From NCBI GenBank assembly GCA_002205965.3, contig NADL03000553.1, forward strand, positions 124,001 to 188,000: a stretch of 64,000 nt of DNA, written 5' to 3'. Source of the stretch: Kappaphycus alvarezii (lineage: Eukaryota > Rhodophyta > Florideophyceae > Gigartinales > Solieriaceae). The translations under genes were made by a program, and so were the position numbers. The notes below the pieces were generated by a model that had not been told where the DNA came from, did no database searches, and was given only the letters and a program-made list of their open reading frames with translations. Positions 54,655 through 64,000 of this stretch are shown here, piece after piece (positions within the stretch are counted from its first letter, which is position 1; the number at the start of each line of letters is the position of its first letter).

Positions 54655-55190
54655 AAATAATTGAAATAAGTACATCCAAATTAGATTACTCCAAATAAAT
54701 GAACAAAAAATTACCTGAATAGTCGCTATTCCATATGGTGGTAAAAATCTGTACGAGTTGTGGTGGTAAATCTTTATGGGTTGCACATTGTTGCACAGAA
54801 GCGTAGCGCGCGGAGGGTATTCAGGAACTAAGTACGAATGGGGGCGACGGGTGGAAACCTGTCGCGCCTGCATTACTTGGAGACTAAACGCAAAACGGGT
54901 AACAAATTCGCAGAGCTCTTGTTGAGGGGAGGAACTGCGACGGGAAGCAGATAAGGAAGCAAGGCGGCGGAAAAAACCCTCGCCATCGTCGCCCAAGGCG
55001 CCATAGATATCAATCCCGACTGGGGAGAGGAGGATATCGTTTTGGTCACAGCAAGTGCCGTAATGACGATGCTTCTCGCGCTCTGCGAGTGTGGTGGCAG
55101 CGCCTGCGGTAACCGCACTTGGCGACATGTGGCGGCGTGCGGAGGGGTGGGCAACAGTAACGTCGACGGCGATAATGGTACTGTGAAGCC
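54655..55190 (-). mobile_element. R2-like LINE fragment, endonuclease end and tail (LINE-9)
   Basis: Minus strand begins abruptly at about 55,190 with TIIAVDVTVAHPSARRHMSP (endonuclease core) and continues SPVGIDIYGALGDDGEGFFR, RRLASLSASRRSSSPQQELC. The 3' tail holds two tandem copies of a GGTGGTAAA...GTACGAGTTG unit (54,735-54,785) and ends near 54,655 with the same terminus as the insertion inside LINE-3. The left flank of the gene is a Ty3/gypsy fossil. Confidence 0.6.
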
Positions 55191-57000
55191 AGTCTCAATA
55201 ACATGATCCAAATCACGCTCTGGAGGGAGTTATTCATGCAGCTCCTCCTAGAAAACAGACTTGTGCTTTCTATCTTCAGGCTTGGATTATAATTGCTCAT
55301 CAACTCCTCTCCGCTTCCTCTCATGTTTTTATTCATCAGCAAATTTTTCACCTGGACAATTTGAAACACTTGAAAGTTTTCCCAACGTCCCTTCTTCCTC
55401 ACCACTCTTCTAAGCTTCTTCACTGCAAGGTTGGTCAATTCAATCTTTTGTTCATCACCACAAGATACATCATCTTTTGTATCTTGTTCCTTATCAGAAG
55501 ACCTTAGTAGTAGTTGCTCATCGCCAACCTTCACAGCCCGTCCACAGTAATCTTTTCTGAGACTACTAGCAGCATACCACGGCATCATGTGAAGAACGTC
55601 TTGCCCCTAACTTACCACAGCCCAGTTTGATGTATAATCATGGGCCCCAATACGAATCGTTCCTCCGATGATAGATTCTGAGGACTAACCAACTCTCTCC
55701 TTTTTTGTTTACGTAACTGTAAAAGGCGTCCCGAAAATAGAAAACTTATGTCGATGTTGTTCAAGAAATATTTTGATAACAAATTGGTGTTACATCCATA
55801 GTACTTCAAAGATACAACGCTGAACCCACTAAACGTACCTTGGAGCACGACCAAAGCCTGAAACGGAACTTTATCTTCGGATTTATTTTGATCATCACGA
55901 TTTCAAACTGTGGCATTCATCTCCACGGAGTCGCGCTGAACCTCATGTTCAAAACCTCCTCGGTGATCTTCGCGGTATTCAGAAACCTGCTTTTCAATCC
56001 TGAGGCATTTGTCTTCATCGGTGTATTGACTCTCCACATGCGTCCACTTCACAGTACTCCTCACATCAGGTCCAACCTGAGAGCAATTTTCTTTGGTTCG
56101 AGCCTTTAGTTAATCCTGTTCTCATTCCATTTGGAAAAATTCTAAAACAATTCTTCAGTTGGAAATTTATTCACTTCTCCCTTTTTGCCATCAGTTATGT
56201 AATCATCATACTTCCATGGTTTTTAACCCATCTTGTGGCACCTGAAACAATCACACTCTGTCATGCCCTCTTTTCTCTTTTTTTCTCTGCCCTCCTAAGT
56301 TTTCCAGCTCCATTTTGGTAGATCTATTACTTATAGTCTCCCGAAAATTTAAAGTTCAATAGCAATCTTTATAGCGACCTTTAGGTTTTCCGTACGGCTC
56401 TTAATGACCTCAAAACGAATATGATACTTCAATAATTCACTGAAACTGTCAATTTTCTCACCATCCGTCATATCCAGAATCTTAATCTTCACATTGCGGA
56501 AACCAATAACATAAGCAACAAGTGAATCTTTCTGCTTTACCATCATGGTCATATTTCGGTTTCGCCTGACTCTATCACTAGGGATGAATTTGATTCCCAA
56601 AAGATTCTCAAAATTACTGATATGATTAAGGGACCTGGTTACTTTTTAATTTGATATAACCCCAACTGACTGAAGTATCCACACAGAAGCATACGGTATC
56701 TTAGTGTTGTTTGCAAAGACTTATGGATTGCCAATCTGGACTAAAGGGAGACACTAACGGACTTAATACAACCTAGACTTCACAGAGAAGGTATACATCT
56801 TTCCCTCAAATTTCGACAGCTTTTTCAGTTTGAGCGTAGCCATATTTCTGCATAGTCACAAAAAATGTAAACAAAAATTCGGAATACAACAGAAAACTTC
56901 AGCTTTCTTCCCTAGAGTTCAAAAGGAATTCGGTCGGTTCCTCACCAAGCGGTTTCTAACCTAGTGTTGCTCCCAGTGAAACGAAGGGGCTAGGTCAGTA
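55191..57000 (-). mobile_element. Ty3/gypsy fossil, Gag and protease part
   Basis: Minus strand, in order: a leader stretch (56,950-56,980) like the one inside the right LTR of the 27.7-33.9 kb element; Gag-like sequence at 56,640-56,349 (SLVAYVIGFRNVKIKILDMT); part of a CCHC-like motif near 56,240; a retropepsin-like region near 55,850 (VSLKYYGCNTNLLSKYFLN); and the linker toward RT (LAVKKLRRVVRKKGRWENFQ). The last two match the 27.7-33.9 kb element, so it is the same family. It ends where the LINE fragment begins, with no LTRs seen, and it is broken many times. Confidence 0.6.
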
Positions 57001-58150
57001 CTAGTACAGTGGTGGGCATTGATGGCAAAGGTATTTCAAATGATTGATTTCAGGTCCCTTCTGCCCCAGAACTGGTGACGGGGATGCAATCTATAAAGGA
57101 ATTTTGAACCCAACCTGTGCCCTGGCACAGGGCACAAATACAAGTACTAAATACTTGCTAAAAATTCACCCGTTCAATTAAATTGAATCGCTCAAAACAA
57201 ATGCCGAAAATAACGGCTTTCATGCGCCAATTGTTATCGAAAGCAGGTTGAAGATATTTTTGTCACAATTGAAGCCGCAAAGAGAACTCTCAAGGCTCAG
57301 TGCTTGTTGGGAGTCCGGTACATTGGGGACAGGGCAGGCCTTTTTTAGCAACCGCTAAACGCCTCACTCCTGAAATTACCAATAGGAAACTGTTTTCGTA
57401 TTGCCCCATGTATTGCGTCCGTTAACGCCTTTTGATATTTCCCCAGCAAATTACACTGAACTGGATAATGAGAGACGACAAGCAAGGGTTCTATCACCTC
57501 CGATGGTCGTTAGCCGCTGCTCCGCACGTTCCTAGCTCCTTAGTAGTAGCTGGAATCAAGATTTTGCAAATATTTTTAAAGGATGAGCGAGAAGCCAAGA
57601 TTGCAGCAGCCATGGTGTTGTTCGAAGAAGTGGGACTGATCCCGAGAGAGGGATTTTTCGCGTCCTTAGGTTTGACTGGTAAATAGAGTTTTCGGAATAC
57701 TTCAAATTCCAGCTATGTTGAGAACATAAAATATTTTGCAGTTTCGGGAGCTATTCTGAATGCATCATGTCATGCGTCACCTCTATTTTACATAAATTTC
57801 GGGTTGACTTCGAATTGATTTTAATTCGAAGCATACCGCCGTTTACTCTGGACTATGATTGGCACTAAACCTGTACTCACTCGAGAAGATCCCATGGTAG
57901 GGAAACAGTATTTAGTACAGTACAGTATCTGATTTGCAATATAATTTTACGGTATCTGAATTTGAGATATATTTTGTAACTGGATGAGTGTTGCAAATTC
58001 ATGGTGTGATTTTTATTTTATGACACACTGACATTAATAAATTTCAGTACACGCCAATTTTCTGGGGTGATACCAAGAGTTTGTCTGAAAAATATATATA
58101 ATGGGCACATCATTTTCACCCTTGGTCGATGGGTGACGGACATGGGTATG
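57001..58150. other. No gene recognised; one unassigned ORF
   Basis: A + frame at 57,432-57,686 (84 aa, with AGIKILQIFLKDEREAKIAA and MVLFEEVGLIPREGFFASLG) looks coding-like but shows no domain; upstream phases (LPHVLRPLTPFDISPANYTE) may belong with it. It might be a decayed Gag-like piece of the element that follows. The rest, including ACTGTA words near 57,915, shows nothing. Confidence 0.35.
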
Positions 58151-58189
58151 GCGCCTAGATGTTTAACTTGAAGAAATATCTTCTACTAG

Positions 58190-61100
58190 TCATTCTCGTT
58201 CATTCGATTCCATTGAGTGCATTTTATGGTAATTAGTATGTTTATTTGAGATTGAAGGGCTAGTGTAAAAAGTCCATGCAAGCTGTGTAAACTGTTTCAC
58301 CTTGCCGAGTTCAAGCAAGTTGGAAGAAAGCTTCAATTTCAGACCGAAGTAATCTGGTAATTGAAAGAAAACATATCTCCTACGAAAAATGTCTTCAACG
58401 CTGGCCCCTGAGCATAGATGGTGGACCCTGCTCTTCCTATAATTACTTGTAGCCTCTCAGTCCCCTTACTTGTTCATTTCTTCTCGTATGGACTGAGGAT
58501 AACGGACGGGCCACTATCCCGGAGACAAACAGCAAGTCTGACCTGAGATGATAATTATGCAAAAAAGGAAGGATTATATTTTGAAAAACGCCGGAGGTGT
58601 ATCTATTGCCGACGAAATCGGCCAAGTCAGCATGATAAAAACGGATGCAGAAGTTAATGTGTTATCGAAGAAGTCAAGATTGGATCATGAAATACTTGAA
58701 AATATTACAGAACCTGTACTCCTCTGGACCAAATTATTTGATCAAACCGTATCAGGAGGGGGAAGTTCTCAGGAAAAGCAAATGAAAATGCAGAAAAAAG
58801 CCAGAATTATCCCGAAGGATGTATTTGGGTGTGTGAAAAATACAACTTTGAATCTGGGCGTGCTCCTTCCCCAACTGGAATCAAATTTGGTCAGCTGTTA
58901 ACGGTGGACGCGAAAAATGCGAGGGAAGAGCTCAATAAGATAATGAGGTCTATCGTCTATAGGACCACTATCCTCATATGATGCCGCAATTTAGGGCTAA
59001 TTTTTTAAGTTAAACATATTATTTTACTGCACTTTTTTGCTAACCTATAGTTTCATAAGCAGTGACGCTCGAAAAAAATAAAACTTTTCGTAGTTTTAGC
59101 GATATTCAAGTTACAAACTACTTTATTCTACTTTATAACCTTTGATTTTAGTGCCAATTTACCACGTTTTATCTTATAGTTGAATGCTTCAGCCGAAGTG
59201 GTGTAGATTTGAAGCCACTAATTTCGTTTTTACTGTAATTATATGTTTCAGAGTATTTTTAGTATCCATTTAGGGGTCCCTAAAACTTTTTTTACTTACT
59301 GCAAATTTTTGGATGATATAGTGGTTTTTCCTCATATGCGGACAAATTATGCCTCATATGAGGACAGTGCTACCGTGTATAGACGTTAGTAAGTCAAATA
59401 AAGCAAGAAAATATTCCTTATTTCGGCCTTGACAGCGCTAAGACGTCTTAAGCTAGTACCAGTCAAAAAGCTAGGAACGGTAAATCAAGCTCTTCTCTAC
59501 TCGGGCGATATTCCTATTTTTATTTCAGAAAATTTGGAGAAGAACCTTAGTCTCGAAATTGTTCTAACTACAATAAGGAGAACTGTTGTGGATGGAACCG
59601 AATCAAAATGTATGTACACTGCTGACAATTTTCTCTTGTTCTTTGGGGACTAAAAAGTTGATAGGGACTTCCTCATTATCCTTGATTCACTTCCCAATGA
59701 AGTAATTGGCTTTCCGAAAATAGAGGAGTTGGGAGCTTCCATCGGCAGTGGAAACCAATAATTCTCATGTCAAATCGGAGGCATAATCGTAAACATACCA
59801 TTGCAGTTCGACAAAATCATGAAGCCAGAAACATTGAGAGATAAATAGAGTGATGATTTAACCCCTATATATGACGGCGAAGGTTTACAGTCAAACAAAG
59901 CCTTCGAACATGGAAAAATTCAATATGGAAAGATGGTAAACTTTGTACGGAATTATTATGATTCTGGGTATGGTACAGCCGACAACTGTGATTTGAGAGC
60001 AAATCTGCGCTCTAAATTTGATGCAGTTTGCAATGAAGCTAGATTCAGGAATAAGACTAGGAATACGAAAGACGAATGTTCATATGAAGAATCTGAAGAA
60101 GCAGAGGATTCTGTGATGATCAAATCCGAAAATGTAGATGGAACGTAAGTGGCATATCAAAACGAAGACAGTAATGGTGGCCAGAGAGAAGAGCAAAAAT
60201 TTATGGATATTAACAAAAAATTAAGCACAACCCCTCTACAAACCCTGAGAACATGTTCGGGGCATTAGCATCTTCTGGAGTCATCGCATGGAGTATTTCC
60301 GATTTATGACAGGCGCGTATCCCTGCCACTCACTCATTTGATATCACTTATCTGAAAAGATTCTACCAAAGTCCTAGGCACCAGCACCCAAAATATGACC
60401 AGGTTATTTGGGATAATATTGCAAATATGCTCACCAATGGAATTATTTGACCAACTTTGTCACCATGGTCATTCTTGTCTTAATTACCCCCAAAATGATG
60501 GAAAACTTCAATTTTGCGTCTATTAGCGACAATTCAACCACAGAATGGTCTGGGTCTGTTTCTGATTCCCATTATTCAGGAAATACCCAATAGTTTTAAA
60601 GACGGTAGGTATGATATTTCAATTGAACTGCAAAAGGCCCATTGGAAATTCCGTTGGATGAAAAAAGTAAAGAAAAATCCACTTCTACCTGGAAATTCAG
60701 TACCTTCAGATTCGCTGTGATACCTTTTGGTCTTATTAATGCAACAAGTAAATTATGAAGAATAATGAACGAAAAATTGAAAGTACTTACAACTGCGAGG
60801 GTTTATATTGATGATGTGGTAATATTATCAAAAAATTTGGATTAGCACATATCGGATGTCAAGGCAGTAGTGGAGGGAATATCAGAGTATAACTTGAGAA
60901 TCAAATTTATCAAATGATTTTTTGCTAAGTGATATACCAGGCTACTGGGACACATGATAGGTCGAAGAATAATCAAAGTTGGTCAGGAGAAGACGGGAAA
61001 TTTCGAAGTGGCACCAAGACCAACTTCAAAAGACGAAGTTAAAAGTTTCATTGGTGTAGATTCATATTAGCAAAGGATTATTAAGTAATTATCTACGAAA

Positions 61101-62720
61101 TCTGCACCACTTGACGCTGTAACTGCGAAAAATGGAAATGAGACCTACTTCAAAAAAGGAAGTTCGAATCTTCCCTGGTCTAGCTTCGTATTGCCGAAGG
61201 TTATTAAAAATTCACCATCATAGCTGCACTAAAACACGCTGAAACCGCGAAAACGGGAAGTTTTCCCGGAACGAGGAAATGGAGATCACAATTGAAGAAC
61301 TCAAAAAGAAGTATGCAAACCTCCAGTACTCATGTATCCAAATTTCCAAAAGCCTTTTATAGTTGAAAAAGGCTCAGTAGATCGTTATTTGGGAGCAGGC
61401 CTGTCCCAAAAAGATAGAAACGGAAGGTTACATCCAGTTAAATACTCAAGCTGCACTTTAACTGGTGCGGAGATGATATGATCTATATAAAAGAAGGAAA
61501 CATTTTCCGTCGTGTTTGTATTGAAAACGTTTCGTGTCTATCTGTTTTCACTCGTTAAATTTGTTCTCATATCTGACCCGGGCACTGAAAGCATCACTAA
61601 TGGGCTAGGTAGCTTGAAATTATGGCAGAAAACTAGTTTGAAATTGTGTACCGATCTCGACGCAGTAATTAACAGGCTGATTACTTATATCGTGTAGATA
61701 ACCCATCGAGTCATAGTGACTTATTTCACAGAAATAATTAGATTTACTCATATAACAAGATCCGGTGAGAGATCCCTTGCGTCTAATATCCAAGAATTCA
61801 TTCTATTCTTTGAGGAATTACAATTAAGAAAAATCAACAAATAAAACAGAGAATGGGTGACAATGCCTTTAAATTGTGAGAAGGCTCTTTCGTTTCCCCG
61901 AATACTTGCTCTTTTGAAAGAGAGGTTGAAGATCTTAAGGATATTTTATGATGAGATAGTTCATCGCGATCTTGAGACAGCGAAAAACTCATTACATAAA
62001 GATTTTGGTGGCCTAACATACATAGGGATGTTCAAGATTTTGTGAAAAGCAGTGACGCTTGGAAAAGTGCACCCCAGTCCTAAAGTACAATACTCTGCTT
62101 ATTTTCCTGGTTTCGTGCCTCTTTGAAACCTTCTCAATCGATTTTACCGGTCCATTAATACAAAATTCTTCTGGAAACAAATATATCCTCATAGGAGTAA
62201 AACATCTCACTGAATGGCCATCGGAAGTCGCAGCTAAGGAGGCTGCTGCAGATGAGGTACTCAATTTCGTGAAATAGGAAATGATTGATCCAATTGGACT
62301 CACTAAATTTATCATCTCTGATAACGCTCTTTGTGATAACGCTCTTTGTTTCGCTGCAACTAACTTTCTTCAATTTTGGAGAAAGACTGGTATTAAATTG
62401 AAAACGGTTCCCGCCTACACTTTGATGTCCAACGGAAAAGCCGAAAGAATGGTAGGAAAAATCAAACGGGCTGTAACGAAAACCATTGCAGGGAAAGAAA
62501 TTGAACGGAAAATTGCTGAAACAAGAGTATTGTAACGCTACAGCAGAAGAAAGGCGGTAAATTGTCACTCATTATTCGGATTAATGTACGGGAAAGCTGA
62601 AAAAATTGTAGAAGGGGCCATCTCAGCAAAAATAGTTGATGATGAAAGTAGGGAACTCGAGTTATTGGCCCAAAAAACTGCAGATCACACCAGGAGTCAG
62701 CAAAGGTACTAAATCAAAGT
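58190..62720 (+). mobile_element. Ty3/gypsy fossil with a MITE inside
   Basis: + strand order: an LTR-edge-like stretch (58,190-58,290) similar to 37,065-37,155; Gag-like sequence at about 58.5-58.9 kb; the MITE (58,953-59,386); a protease-like stretch at about 59.4-59.7 kb; RT-like pieces at about 60.3-61.0 kb; an RT/RNase H linker region present in two diverged tandem copies (about 61.02-61.26 kb); RNase H at about 61.3-61.5 kb; integrase at about 61.8-62.65 kb (FETFSIDFTGPLIQNSSGNK and VPAYTLMSNGKAERMVGKIK). No 3' LTR was found. It is broken in well over ten places and looks old. Confidence 0.65.
58953..59386. mobile_element. MITE with paired palindromes (copy A)
   Basis: 434 bp, flanked by TA (58,951-58,952 and 59,387-59,388). 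The left end reads TCGTCTATAGGACCACTATC and the right end, on the other strand, ACGTCTATACACGGTAGCAC. Palindrome copies: CCTCATATGATG on the left (58,972), CCTCATATGCGGAC (59,330) and CCTCATATGAGGAC (59,353) on the right; the inner left copy is lost. Ends and motifs match copy B at 53,851, while the AT-rich centre does not. It sits inside a Ty3/gypsy fossil and so is younger than that. Confidence 0.7.
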
Positions 62721-64000
62721 TCCAATAGTCGTGCAGAAATATTCTCGGTTGAATCTGGAGTTCTCGTTATCCATGGAAAAGCCATACAGCAGGGTGTGAA
62801 GTGGCCCTCCTTCCCATCCAAGTACTGCAGCCCTTGTCATACCACGGAGGAGAAACACTCGCATTACAAGCTCTGTTCAAGCTCAGAGAAGTAATCAATA
62901 TGGGCCATCCGCGCACGTTGTCTCGTCCCTTTCCATCAAAAGCCTGACGAATGTCTTTTCACACAGTATGATGTGCAAACACAGAATATACCCATCTTTA
63001 ACTATAAAATGATTCCTATGGGAAGAAAAAGAGCCTGGGAATGCACTATATGCTTTACGTGGAACTATTATGAACTCTACGTAATCATTTCTACATTAAT
63101 GTATGCCCATTTTTCCGCACATTGAACGCCCCATTGCTTCCCGTAGAAGATTACCAACTATTACTAGGAGTAACATTGTTGTTCCAAAACGGAGTGTTAA
63201 TGAAAGGAGGTCCAAATTTTGTGTTATTAATATATCATTACTGTATAGCCAGGTACGGGGAAGTAGCTATCAGACCCTTATAGCAAAACTATCTGAATTA
63301 TCTGCCCGGTGTTCATACTTCTCTAGCACAATCAAGTTTTGCAACTAAGTGAGTACAGTTTACCCCCAGATATGAAATATCGATTAGTACCGTACCCACT
63401 ATGTAACCTCAGCCCACGCTTAACAACAACAGAAGCTCAAGTATAGGATATGATCCTATTGAGAAAGTGATGATGAGCCTAGGAGGACCTTCCGAAAGGC
63501 GTAACTCATAAAGAGGAGGCTGTGGGCGTCCCCTGAGAGTACCTTCTTTCGGCCTCAGCACACAAAGAAATAGGAGAAAAAGTCCATCGAGAGATTACAT
63601 TGCATGTTCATCCATGCATTTCCTACATAATAATGTATAGCATACAGTTGATAGGAGGAGTATATCCTTTTGGCTTCGCAAAATTTCCGATGACACAAAT
63701 GATGCACAAGATATTCTCTATTTCATGGTACTCAGCTGTTTATGCTACCAAGCGCTACACGGAACGCACTTGTCATAAGAAGACTCATTTTTTTTTGTTG
63801 CGTCTCTTCTTTTCTTAAGACATCCTTTTCTCTGGCACCTCCCAGATTAGTTGGCATATCACATACAATTCTTCAATATTTGGAGATTCGGAAAGGTTAT
63901 GGCAGAATAAGGTATCAATTTGACTTTAAAGCAATAAGATATACGCATAAAGCCATAGTACGAAGTCGATTTGCAGTGAAGCGAATTTAGTTTTTGGAAT
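62721..64000. other. No gene recognised
   Basis: Only short frames occur. Possible leftover of the retroelement's 3' region up to about 62.9 kb. I found no LTR, no terminal repeat and no domain from 63.0 kb to the window end. Confidence 0.4.

Noticed and set aside
58188-58200. tRNA-like TTCGATTCC box
   Set aside because: No matching A box or cloverleaf nearby; it lies in a retroelement LTR-edge segment that recurs at 37.07 kb.

Overview
The window looks like a repeat-dominated piece of a eukaryotic nuclear genome. Nearly every recognisable coding stretch belongs to a transposable element: Ty3/gypsy LTR fossils, R2-like non-LTR elements with a C-terminal restriction-like endonuclease, pogo, PIF/Harbinger, a CACTA/KDZ-like remnant and two MITEs. 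I saw no rRNA, tRNA, operon structure or CRISPR array. This mix, with short intronless genes and frequent TACTGTAC-type simple repeats, fits a fungus, perhaps an early-diverging (zoosporic) one. The sequence does not prove that, and no housekeeping gene is available to fix the taxon.

Layout. 1-13.2 kb is gene-poor and partly very AT-rich; it holds a degraded CACTA/KDZ-like transposase (about 6.4-7.4 kb) and a perfect 23-bp-arm hairpin (13,281-13,330). 14.1-16.4 kb is a Ty3/gypsy fossil on the + strand. 19.9-20.5 kb is a decayed DNA amino-methyltransferase with a DPPY motif. 21,649-23,548 is a pogo-family transposon whose two ends can be placed to the base. About 23.6-26.9 kb is a PIF/Harbinger element with a Myb-like ORF and a transposase ORF pointing at each other. 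27,688-33,934 is a Ty3/gypsy element with two nearly identical 442-bp LTRs. 34.2-36.7 kb is a patchwork of LINE 3' fragments, and 39,144-39,691 is a solo LTR. 39.7-51.3 kb is a GC-rich LINE nest; the best copy (about 44.2-49.4 kb, minus strand) has ORF1a, ORF1b and ORF2 and a 628-bp AT-rich insertion. 53.8-64 kb holds two MITEs, further LINE tails and two more Ty3/gypsy fossils, one carrying a MITE.

The only convincing non-transposon genes are a tandem pair at 51,831-52,340 and 52,754-53,314. They encode small secreted proteins that share the framework C-x-C-x-C-x10/11-C-x6-C-x4-C-x8-CC followed by a helical tail. I do not recognise the family, and it is the best candidate for something undescribed.

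Three structural observations may repay work: a MITE family with two copies of a 16-bp palindrome (GTCCTCATATGAGGAC) about two helical turns apart near its ends; recurrent contact between LINE ends and TACTGTAC simple repeats; and a shared LINE 3'-tail module that appears at many sites and also inside the AT-rich insertion.
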